Shown piece after piece: positions 9,122 to 16,040 of a stretch of DNA of 64,000 nucleotides; position 1 is the first letter of the stretch; each line of letters starts with the position of its first letter. The notes beneath the pieces are model-generated. The model searched no databases. It saw only the letters and a program-made list of their open reading frames with translations, and was not told the origin of the DNA. The stretch covers positions 94,672 through 158,671 of the forward strand of contig CATWSG010000003.1 in the NCBI GenBank assembly GCA_958353395.1, given 5' to 3'. A program made the position numbers and the translations under genes. The stretch is from an uncultured Collinsella sp. Its GTDB lineage: Bacteria; Actinomycetota; Coriobacteriia; Coriobacteriales; Coriobacteriaceae.

Positions 9122-9337
9122 CCAGGCAGCGTAGCGTCGAAAGGAGCGACGCCACGGGGAACGACCTGCGCCCCGCCGCCGGACAACCTATGGCAAAGTG
9201 ACACGTCCCACAAAGAGCGGCGCACCAGTACGAGACACGACCGCGACGTAAAAAGACCCTATGATACTCGTAAGCATCTATCTGATTGCCCGCCTCGAGG
9301 TACCCAAAGAACGAGAGATGCCGAAACCCCTAGACAA

Positions 9338-9370
9338 AGAAAAAGGTCGGGAGCTTTTATGCTTCCGACC
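9338..9370 (-). terminator. Rho-independent terminator downstream of the tRNA-fMet fragment
   Basis: On the minus strand a stem GGTCGGAAGC / GCTCCCGACC is followed by TTTTTCTTTG. It begins 10 bases after the CCA end of the tRNA fragment and is therefore the original terminator of that tRNA gene. This shows that the DNA left of 9381 is the natural downstream flank. Confidence 0.8.
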
Positions 9371-9380
9371 TGAAGTTTCA

Positions 9381-9425
9381 TGGTCGCGGGGGGCGGATTT
9401 GAACCACCGACCTTCGGGTTATGAG
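9381..9425 (-). other. 3' fragment of initiator tRNA-Met (integration core site)
   Basis: On the minus strand the 45 bases run CTCATAACCCGAAGGTCGG, then the T-arm GTTCAAATCC, then the acceptor strand and CCA. This matches the anticodon loop (CAT) to 3' end of bacterial tRNA-fMet. Upstream of CTCATAA the sequence cannot form the anticodon stem or a D arm, so no whole tRNA exists here. A 3'-half tRNA copy is the usual footprint left when an integrative element recombines into a tRNA gene. The integrase remnant begins about 280 bp away on the element side. Confidence 0.8.
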
Positions 9426-9706
9426 GTCGCTACGACGTTGTTTCATTCAGACATTTCGACCCAAATTGAAGTCAATATAACTCCAGGTCATTTGATGTTT
9501 TCATAGATTTACGAAAGAAAAGTACGCGGAATAATTCGACCCAAATTCGACCCACAACGAGCTTGAAAGCGGTCAGGCGGAGCATTACCCCTGGGGTGTG
9601 ACCCCACGCAGGGCCCACCACCAAGGGTAATGCCTACCCGCCCCAGCCCTTTGCGCCATTCCGCGCAACCGAGCGCGATTCTCAGGCACTTCAGGCAAGG
9701 AACACG

Positions 9707-11061
9707 ATGAACGACCGACCTCTCGTCATAGGCAAAGGAACGAAGCAACGCCGCGACAAATACACGTGACGCTACCGTCACAGCCTCGGCAAGGATCCGG
9801 TCACGGGCAAATACCGCTATTCGCCGTGGCAGACCATACATACCACCAAAAGCCGAGAGGTCGACGCCGCACTCGAAGCCTACAAGGCAGAACTCAACAG
9901 CGGCACCTACGTCCAAAAATCGAGGGACACCGTCGGCTCGTACGCAAAAAAGTTCCACGACAACCGCGAAGGAACCATCACGCCGCTCGCCTACTCGACA
10001 TCCTACTCAATCGAGAACCGGACGCGCACATCACATGCGTGATGCTCATGCTCGACACCGATATGAGAAGGGCAGAAGCCCTCGGGATGACGTGGTCCGA
10101 TGTCTCCGTCGAGAACAGAAGCATCCTCATTGAGCAGCAGTTCGCGGCCGATCGAAGCGTTCGCTCGCCCAAAAGCAAGAAAAGCGTGCGGAGGATCTCG
10201 ATAAGCGAGACGCTGACGTCGTATCTCGAATTCTGGAAAAAGGAGCAGGCCCGCGAAATGGAAGCCTTCGGCCTGGAACAAGTCAAAGGCACTCCGCTCG
10301 TCCACTCATTCGAACGAACGAAAGACAGGCATCCCCAAGTCAACTTCATGGACCTGAATGGGTTTTCGCGCTGGTTCAGAAACTTCAACGTCGAGAACGG
10401 GTTCGGCAAGTTCGAAGGCGTTCGAACATACCATTATGTGAAGGAAACTGTCGACGGGGAAACGATTTCGAAGCGTTATGAGCATAAAGAGTGGCTCGAA
10501 TTGAGGGATTACCTCAGGAAGCATCCCAAGGTTCGCGAGGCGAGGCATATCAGCACATATGAGAGCGAGCACCTTCCTTACGGATATTCGGGCCTATCGA
10601 GCCACACCGCTACTGCCGCTACTGCCCGCTACTGCCCGCTAGCTTCCGAACCAGCGGGCGGTAGCAGCACCCCGAACATCTCGCCGACAGCGCAGAGAGT
10701 CGTCGACCTGGCGGCCAAGGCCGACATCGAGGACGTGATGCTGTGCGACCTGCCCGGCGTCCTGTCCTTCCTAGGGCTGCCACCTGAGACGGAGATGCCG
10801 CCGGGCAACAAGGGGAAGACGAAGCTCAAGAAGCTCTACAGGAAGGTGGCGCCGAACAAGGCATACCACTCCGGCGAGCGCGCCAAGGATTTGATCTCGC
10901 ACCTCGACATGGCAGAGATCAGGGCATCGGCGCCCGTCCAAGAATTGGGATGCAGTTCAATACGAGCTCGGGGCTCTTTTCGTCTAGATTGGGGACGCAT
11001 GGCCGGACGAAAACAATTTGCGTCTGGTAATAAGCGTACGAAAGCGCAATTTACGTCTTAA
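9707..11061 (+). pseudogene. Degraded tyrosine-type integrase
   Basis: From ATG 9707 the frame reads MNDRPLVIGKGTKQRRDKYT, then meets an in-frame TGA at 9767, then continues with RYRHSLGKDPVTGKYR and ELNSGTYVQ. That is a typical integrase arm-binding domain. After about 9985 homology continues in a different frame with LMLDTDMRRAEALGMTWSDV, which holds the first catalytic Arg, and a degenerate middle region. The core-binding domain is mostly deleted, and the His/Arg and Tyr boxes are not recognisable. From about 10,600 the open frame enters a CTACTGCC-rich repeat and then a segment of unknown origin (IEDVMLCDLPGVLSFLGL) that is probably unrelated. The gene cannot make an active recombinase. 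Confidence 0.75.
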
Positions 11062-11129
11062 TTCCGTACGCAAATCAAGACGAAAATCGTTTACGTCTGC
11101 TTTAATCCGTACGAAAACGGTTTTCGTCT
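11005..11129. repeat. Cluster of four related palindromes (ACGAAA...TTTCGT type)
   Basis: Four near-palindromes follow one another at about 30-bp spacing: 11005-11025, 11036-11057, 11078-11097 and 11109-11129. Each has the form (G/T)ACGAAA, a few bases, then TTT(A/T/G)CGTC. The last contains the perfect arms ACGAAAAC / GTTTTCGT. They lie between the integrase remnant and the end of the ATPase remnant. Regularly spaced copies suggest a multi-site protein-binding array, but no protein candidate is evident. Confidence 0.65.
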
Positions 11130-11148
11130 TGCAGGGCAGTTGCCGTTT

Positions 11149-12250
11149 CTACAGTTCAACTTCCAGTTCGGCTTTGTGCTCGTAGAGGTAGTCGCGCATG
11201 TAGGGGATGGCAAATGAGACCTTGCCGTACGAGGGAGCCTCGATAATCGATTCTCTTAACAGGCGGCTGCGGACGGAACTCACCTGTTGAGGCGTTTTGT
11301 TTAGGGCATCGGCAACCATGCTGGTCGAGCTCGTCTGCCCCAAAGACGCCATGCTCAGCAGATAAGCGATGCACGTGGGCGGAATGCGCCGCAGCGCGGG
11401 CTCAATCACCATGGCGCAGAAGCGTTCGCGTGCCGTTGCAATGCCGCGCTCGGCTTCTTCTTCTCCAATAATCGCTGTATGTGCGCGTCTCGCCAACTGC
11501 CATGCGTAGTATCCAACGAGTTGGATCATGAAAGGATAGCCTTGCGTTGCCTCGGCAAGTTGGCCGGCAATACCTGGCTGCAACTCCATGCCAGACGCTT
11601 CAATGGTTTCCTCGAGGGAGTACGACACTTCGGTTACTGCCACAGCCTTCAGGTCAAAGGGGAGGGCACGGCGCAAAAACGTAAGTGTCTTTCCGTTGAT
11701 GATGCTTTCAATCATCGAAGGCAGCCCAGCAAAAACAAAGGCGATATCAAGGTCTTCGCCGATAACCTGCTGAATCGCAATGGAGAGCGTTCGGACCTCA
11801 TCGAGCTCTGCGTCTTGAACCTCGTCGAGAGTGATGAGCAGGCCATTTCCATTCTTGGATATTGTCTGTCTCATGGCGTCGCGTAGCGATGGGCCGATTC
11901 GCTCAATATCTATGCTGCCGATGGATATGCCAGCTACGGTGGGCTCAAATCTGGCGTGTTTTGCCTGGAATTTGGGCTGCAGCTGTTCGAGAATGCGCTG
12001 GCAAAGTCCCTCGGTTGCGACCTCCTTTTATGACCGTCCAGCCACGCCTTTGCGCCAAACGTGAGCACTCGTCAAGGAGGACCGTCTTGCCCGTTCCACG
12101 GACGCCGGCTATGCGCATTAGGCGCCCAGGGGCACCAGGCCCGTTGGTGAGGCCTTCACTGAATTCTTCAAGTACATCTTCGCGGCCGATAATCGTGGGA
12201 GGTGTTTTACCTGCTGTGGGCTTAAAAGGGTTTGTTTGCATGTGAGCCAC
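11149..12250 (-). pseudogene. AAA-family ATP-binding protein broken by a frameshift
   Basis: The N-terminal part (12250 to about 12025) has a Walker A motif GVRGTGKTVLLDE. The C-terminal part has a Walker B-like LLITLDEVQDA, a sensor region FVFAGLPSMIE and a winged-helix-like end. The two halves are in different frames. Near 12021-12026 the minus strand reads ATAAAAGGAGGTCGC; removing one G restores a continuous frame (VIKEVATEGL onward) through to the downstream ATG. Intact, the protein would be about 366 residues and resemble Orc1/Cdc6-like ATPases of mobile or defence-linked loci. It could be a recent pseudogene or a sequencing error. Five 10-bp repeats lie directly upstream. Confidence 0.7.
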
Positions 12251-12260
12251 CTTTGCTCAA

Positions 12261-12310
12261 GATATAGCAAGATATAGCAAGATATAGTGAGATATAGCAA
12301 CGTATAGCGC
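12261..12310. repeat. Tandem 10-bp repeat (GATATAGCAA) upstream of the ATPase
   Basis: Four consecutive copies of GATATAGCAA (the third is GATATAGTGA) plus a fifth degenerate copy lie immediately upstream of the ATPase start on the minus strand. They are AT-rich against a GC-rich background and could overlap its promoter or act as a binding array. Confidence 0.7.
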
Positions 12311-12433
12311 TGTTCGCGGGTTCTTACGGTGGTGCTATTTTCCGAATGCCGCGCGGATAAAGCGCTGGGCGAACAGCTTGTTGGCAACTCACGAGGGCTC
12401 GGGGTGCCAATTTGGGGTGCAGTAGTGCTGCGC

Positions 12434-12589
12434 CACGAAAAGGGCCTATCTACTACGTTTAAGCCGCAGGGGTCAACCATAGTCGGCTTTTTCGAAAATC
12501 GACAAGCTGTCTACCTGCGGTTTTGTTTTCGCACTTTTCAGCATGGTCTGGGCTCTCCGCGTTAACGTAGTAGATGGGCCCCTTTTGTG
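12434..12589. repeat. MITE-like 156-bp inverted-repeat element
   Basis: Outer arms CACGAAAAGGGCCTATCTAC (with TACGTTTA following) and the complementary copy ending at 12589 match with few mismatches. About 100 bp lies between them, including a second inner pairing (GCCGCAGG / CCTGCGG). No open frame is supported inside. Together with 12261-12310 and 12651-12719 this fills the 540-bp gap between the ATPase remnant and the GntR gene. Confidence 0.65.
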
Positions 12590-12650
12590 GCAAGGGGCCG
12601 ACCTGCGGCTCAGGGTAGCCAAAAAAGCCACGTCCCAAAAAGACTGTTGG

Positions 12651-12719
12651 AAGTTGCGGTGGAATAGTTCCTGTTTTTGCTGCTGAAGGCTTTGAGCAGG
12701 AACTATTCCACCGCAACTT
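12651..12719. repeat. Family B palindromic repeat, copy 2
   Basis: A perfect 23-bp inverted repeat (AAGTTGCGGTGGAATAGTTC... mirrored at 12697-12719) with a 23-nt loop. It shares its outer arms with copies at 1103 and 13499. This copy and the one at 13499 bracket the GntR gene. Confidence 0.75.
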
Positions 12720-12791
12720 ATGAGGGGGGCGGGGGATGCGATAGTATTGCATGGTGGTATTCGATTAACCGAGGCTTCATCCGAGGGCTTT

Positions 12792-13484
12792 ATGGAACAG
12801 CACCAGCATTATCAGAGCCTGCAAGATCAGGCATACAACGCATTGCGCTCCAAGATCATCTATGCCGAGCTCAAGCCCGGCACGCGCCTTTCGGCGATTG
12901 GTCTGGAAAAAGAGACGGGAATCGGGCGCACGCCCATTCGCGAGTCCTTTGTGCGTCTGCGCGAGCAGGAGCTGGTGGAAACGCGTCCCAAAAGCGGCAC
13001 CTACGTCTCTAAGATCAGCATGGAACGCGCCGAGAATGCTTGTTTCTTGCGCGAGAAGCTCGAGAGAAGCGTGCTTATTAAATGCTGTTCGGCCGCCTCG
13101 CCCGAGCAAAAGCAGCGGCTCGAGCAGATTCTTGCCGAGTCCGAGTCGCTCGACCATGGCGAAACGCGCCGTTTCTTTGACCTGGATAACCTGTTCCATG
13201 AGACATGTTTTGAGATTGCCGGTCGTCACATGTTGTGGGATTGGATGAAGAGCGTCAACACACATTTTGAGCGATACAACTGGTTGCGTATGGTGTCGCA
13301 GGACCTGGATTGGGAGCCGATTCGTCGGCAGCATCGCCGGATTCTCGAGGCCATTAAGAGGGGCGATACCGATGCGGCGAGCTATCTGGCAGAGACGCAC
13401 TTGCACCTGATGCCCGAGGAGCAGGGCCCGGTTATCGCCTTGCATCCCGACTATTTTGAGCTGTCCAAAGACTCGGCCATCTAA
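12792..13484 (+). CDS. GntR/FadR-family transcriptional regulator
   Basis: The 230-residue product has an N-terminal winged helix (about residues 10-75: AYNALRSKIIYAELKPGTRLS, then IGRTPIRESFVRLREQELVE) and a C-terminal all-helical FCD domain (FFDLDNLFHETCFEIAG, then RRQHRRILEAIKRGD), so it is an intact FadR-type repressor. I start at ATG 12792, the first Met before recognisable homology; the frame is open 72 bases further upstream. The gene lies beside the KDPG aldolase/KDG kinase block on the opposite strand and is flanked by two family B repeats. A link to sugar-acid catabolism is plausible, but no operator was identified. Confidence 0.85.
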   Translation: MEQHQHYQSLQDQAYNALRSKIIYAELKPGTRLSAIGLEKETGIGRTPIRESFVRLREQELVETRPKSGTYVSKISMERAENACFLREKLERSVLIKCCSAASPEQKQRLEQILAESESLDHGETRRFFDLDNLFHETCFEIAGRHMLWDWMKSVNTHFERYNWLRMVSQDLDWEPIRRQHRRILEAIKRGDTDAASYLAETHLHLMPEEQGPVIALHPDYFELSKDSAI

Positions 13485-13498
13485 TCAATCCCCATATA

Positions 13499-13565
13499 AG
13501 TTGCGGTGAAATAGGGACTGTTTTGCGGCCTAGGTGGCGCAAACAGTCCCTATTTCACCGCAACT
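13499..13565. repeat. Family B palindromic repeat, copy 3
   Basis: A perfect 25-bp inverted repeat from AGTTGCGGTGAAATAGGGAC to its mirror ending GCAACT, loop about 17 nt. Its inner part (AAATAGGGACTGTTT) resembles the core of the 37400 and 53081 palindromes. Confidence 0.8.
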
Positions 13566-13587
13566 GCGTTGGGGCGTAACCGGGGCA

Positions 13588-13660
13588 CAAAGCTGCGGCG
13601 CCGCTTGGAGGAAAAGACCAGAAGCAAGGGCCCATTCCTCCAGACGGCACCGCAGCTGTT
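13588..13660. repeat. Imperfect long hairpin
   Basis: The arms AGCTGCGG-CGCCG..GGAGGAA and TTCCTCC..CGGCACCGCAGCT pair across about 73 bp. No reading frame with protein-like sequence covers it. With 13720-13821 it fills the gap between gntR and the eda terminator. Confidence 0.55.
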
Positions 13661-13719
13661 TTGGTGGCTCGGCTTTTGTCGAAGTGGCTTAGTTGAGCGC
13701 GACGGCCAGCCGAGTAGGC

Positions 13720-13821
13720 AAAGCGGCTTGGAGGCGTGTCGCTTCCGTCACGTTCTATCAGCATACAAGACGTTTTCGGTTCTTGTTCGTGACGGAAACG
13801 GCGCGCTTCCGAGCCGCTTTA
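13720..13821. repeat. Imperfect long hairpin, 102 bp
   Basis: The left arm (from AAGCGGCTTGGAGG, through GCTTCCGTCACG) pairs with the right arm (CGTGACGGAAACGGCGC through CCGAGCCGCTT). About 32-bp arms surround a 36-nt loop. It is not preceded by a gene that would need a terminator on the plus strand. Confidence 0.55.
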
Positions 13822-13857
13822 AAAGAAAAGGGGCGAGGTTTAGGGCACGCCCCCTTT
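13821..13857 (-). terminator. Rho-independent terminator of the eda transcript
   Basis: On the minus strand the stem AAAGGGGGCG / CGCCCCTTT is followed by TCTTTT, about 20 bases after the aldolase stop codon. Confidence 0.7.
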
Positions 13858-13875
13858 CACGATAGAGAGCTAAAC

Positions 13876-14517
13876 CTAGCCGCGGACCTTCTTGACGACG
13901 TCCATGGCCTCGTGGGCGATCTGCTCGACCTTGGAGAAGTCGCCGTCGGCAAACAGGGCCGGCTTGACCATCCAGGTGCCACCGCAGGCGATGATGGCGG
14001 AGGAGCTCAGGTACTCCTCGACGTTGGCGGTGCTCACGCCGCCGGTAGGCATAAAGCGGTGACCGACAAACGGAGCGGCGAGGGCCTTGATGGTGTTCAG
14101 GCCGCCATACTGGGACGCGGGGAAGAACTTGGTGACCTTGAGGCCCAGGTTCTCGGCTGCGGTGACCTCGGAGGGGGTTACGGTGCCGGGAAGGACAGGC
14201 AGGTCGATGTCGATGCAGTGCTTCACAACGTCCTCGTTGTAACCCGGGGAGACGATGAACTTGGCACCGGCTGCGCGGGCCTGCTCAACCTGCTCGACGG
14301 TCAGGACAGTGCCGGCGCCAACGCACATCTCGGGCTCGGCCTCGGCCATAGCGGCAATGCACTCGGCGGCGCAGGCGGTGCGGAAGGTGACCTCGGCGGA
14401 CTTCATGCCAGCTGCCATAAGGGCGTGGGCGAGCGGAGCGGCGTCCTCGACCTTGTCGAGCACGACGACCGGCACGATGCCCAGGGACTCAAGCGTGGTG
14501 TAGAACTGATCGAACAT
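13876..14517 (-). CDS. eda: KDPG/KHG aldolase
   Basis: The 213-residue product has the length and motifs of class I 2-keto-3-deoxy-6-phosphogluconate aldolases, which split KDPG to pyruvate and glyceraldehyde-3-phosphate. The general-base Glu lies in SAEVTFRT, the phosphate and pyruvate loop in GAGTVL, the Schiff-base Lys in VTKFFPAS, and the GHRFMPTGGV and CGGTWMV segments are also conserved. I start at 14517 because GAAAGGAAC lies directly upstream of that ATG; an upstream in-frame Met has no such site. It lies downstream of KDG kinase on the same strand, so the pair forms a KDG-to-pyruvate module. Confidence 0.92.
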   Translation of the reverse strand: MFDQFYTTLESLGIVPVVVLDKVEDAAPLAHALMAAGMKSAEVTFRTACAAECIAAMAEAEPEMCVGAGTVLTVEQVEQARAAGAKFIVSPGYNEDVVKHCIDIDLPVLPGTVTPSEVTAAENLGLKVTKFFPASQYGGLNTIKALAAPFVGHRFMPTGGVSTANVEEYLSSSAIIACGGTWMVKPALFADGDFSKVEQIAHEAMDVVKKVRG

Positions 14518-14567
14518 AATGTTCCTTTCGATGTATGGCGCGCATGGGCGCGTGATTGCCAAATATG

Positions 14568-14648
14568 CTGGTCAGGAGCCGATTTTGGATTGGTTATCGG
14601 AGGCACTGCTTGGGGTTCAAGCAATTCCAAAACCAGCTGCTCGACCAG
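14568..14648. repeat. Imperfect palindrome between kdgK and eda
   Basis: CTGGTC...TTTTGG..TTG pairs with CAA..CCAAAA...GACCAG over about 80 bp with several mismatches. A second GC-rich hairpin (GCGGGCCGCAG / CTGCGGCCCGC) is at about 14717-14758, just after the kdgK stop. Both could stabilise or attenuate the bicistronic message. No gene is seen in the 253-bp gap. Confidence 0.45.
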
Positions 14649-14770
14649 TCATGTAGGGAATGCCAGGCAAAACCGGAATGGGACTGGTGGTTTTGTCCGG
14701 CCGGAGGAATCGGGGAGCGGGCCGCAGGGGTATGGGATTGGAAAGCTGCGGCCCGCGGAATGGAGACGGA

Positions 14771-15805
14771 CTAACGCGCGACGCGGGTGCCACCGTCGGC
14801 GGCGTTGGCCACGGCTGCGATCTCGTCTGCGGTCACTAAGTTGGAATCGCCCTTGATGGTGAGCTTGAGGATCGAGGCTGCAATCGCGTAGTTGACGGCG
14901 TCCTGCGGGTCAAAGTCGTTGATGAGGGCATGGACGAAGCCGGCGTTGAAAGCGTCGCCGGCGGCAACGCCCTCGAGCACGTGCACGTCGTGAGCAGGGG
15001 AGAACCAGTGCTCGCCGCTCTCGGCGTCAAAGAGCATGCCCATCCAGATGGAGCGCTCGACGCAGGAGATGTTGCGGACGACCGAGGCGACCTTTTTGCA
15101 GCCGTACTCGGCGCAGATCTGACGGGCCATCTCGACGTAGGTGTCGCGCTCCTCGATGCCATGGGCAAGGGAACCAGAGACGCAGGTCATGCCGAGGCCG
15201 GCGGGCGCATCCTCGTCGTTGGCGATGCAGATGTCGACGAGCGGCAGGAGTTCCTTCATGGTGGCCTGCGACTTCTCGGGCGACCACATCTTGCCGCGAT
15301 AGTTCACGTCGCACACGGTGGTGATGCCCTTGGCGCGGCAGGCGGCGAGTGCCTCCTTGCAGGCGGCGGCCATCTCATCGGAGACGGCGGGGGTCACGCC
15401 GGAGAAATAGAAGACATCGATGCCCTTGAGGATCTCGCCCCAGTCAAAGACGTCGCGTTTGGCCATGTTGATGGCAGAGAACTTGCGGTCGTAGACGCAG
15501 CCGTTGCCGCGCTGCGAGGCGCCGACCTCAAACACATAGGAGCCAAGACGGTCGCCCTGACGCACGACGCGCGTTGTGTCGACGCCGTAGGCCTTCAGCG
15601 AGCGCAGCGCGCACTCGCCTAGGCGGTTGGCCGGGACAACGGATACGTAAGCGGCCTTGTCGCCTTGGTAGGCCAGGGAAAGAGCGGTGTTGGCCTCGGC
15701 GCCACCGTAGCGGACGTCAAACTCGGTTGCCTGCTCAATGCGCAGATGATCTTTGGGCGAGAGCCTCATCATGATTTCGCCGAAGGTAAGAACCGTTTTA
15801 CCCAT
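14771..15805 (-). CDS. kdgK: 2-keto-3-deoxygluconate kinase (PfkB family)
   Basis: The 344-residue product is a ribokinase-family sugar kinase. The N terminus TFGEIMMRLSP, the substrate loop YGGAEANTALSLA and the C-terminal anion-hole/base motif GVAAGDAFNAGFVHAL are all intact. The FGEIMMRLSP plus RYGGAEAN combination is typical of KDG kinases, which phosphorylate 2-keto-3-deoxygluconate to KDPG. The start at 15805 is supported by AAGGAGC upstream. It is divergent from a LacI regulator and followed by KDPG aldolase. The leader carries a perfect 18-bp hairpin and LacI-like operator sequences. Confidence 0.9.
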   Translation of the reverse strand: MGKTVLTFGEIMMRLSPKDHLRIEQATEFDVRYGGAEANTALSLAYQGDKAAYVSVVPANRLGECALRSLKAYGVDTTRVVRQGDRLGSYVFEVGASQRGNGCVYDRKFSAINMAKRDVFDWGEILKGIDVFYFSGVTPAVSDEMAAACKEALAACRAKGITTVCDVNYRGKMWSPEKSQATMKELLPLVDICIANDEDAPAGLGMTCVSGSLAHGIEERDTYVEMARQICAEYGCKKVASVVRNISCVERSIWMGMLFDAESGEHWFSPAHDVHVLEGVAAGDAFNAGFVHALINDFDPQDAVNYAIAASILKLTIKGDSNLVTADEIAAVANAADGGTRVAR

Positions 15806-15848
15806 GGTCGCGCAGCTCCTTCTTGCTCGTGCGTACACCTTTGATATG

Positions 15849-15906
15849 GCGTTGGCGCGGAGGTGCCAAGACGGTAGGGTACATCTTTGCACCTCCGCGC
15901 CAACGC
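15849..15906 (-). other. Perfect 18-bp hairpin in the kdgK leader
   Basis: Arms GCGTTGGCGCGGAGGTGC and GCACCTCCGCGCCAACGC are exact complements separated by 22 nt. The element lies between the kdgK start codon and the LacI-like operators and would form a very stable stem in the kdgK 5' leader. It lacks a U-tract, so it is not an ordinary terminator. Confidence 0.75.
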
Positions 15907-15911
15907 TTGCC

Positions 15912-15956
15912 GAAATCGGTTTACGAAATCGGTTTCGTTTCGAGTTGTAGTATACT
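15912..15956. promoter_or_regulatory. Divergent kdgK/lacI-type control region with operators
   Basis: Two direct copies of GAAATCGGTTT (15912-15922 and 15925-15935) occur here. The second forms the palindrome CGAAATCGGTTTCG, which resembles LacI-family operators. Beside them AGTATACT (15949-15956) is self-complementary, so it can provide a TATACT -10 box in either direction. The -35 matches are weak (TTGCAA at 15970 for kdgK with a short spacer). The operators would fall just after the kdgK start point, suiting repression by the adjacent LacI protein. Confidence 0.55.
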
Positions 15957-16040
15957 CACCTACAGCGTTTTGCAAGTGAGATTTTTAAAAAAATGCCTAA
16001 AATGGCTCAGACTGCTGACAATTGGGAAACGGGGTGCGCC

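Noticed and set aside
9381..9450. Complete tRNA-Met gene
   Set aside because: Only the anticodon loop to CCA matches; the 5' half cannot form the D arm or the anticodon and acceptor stems.
12261..12310. CRISPR-like tandem repeat
   Set aside because: The units are 10 bp and contiguous, without spacers, and no cas genes are near.
9381..12310. Prophage
   Set aside because: An integrase remnant and tRNA fragment are present, but no phage structural, lysis or replication genes are seen.
13693..14856. 387-codon plus-strand frame across eda
   Set aside because: It runs antisense to the aldolase and through hairpins; the protein has no recognisable domain.
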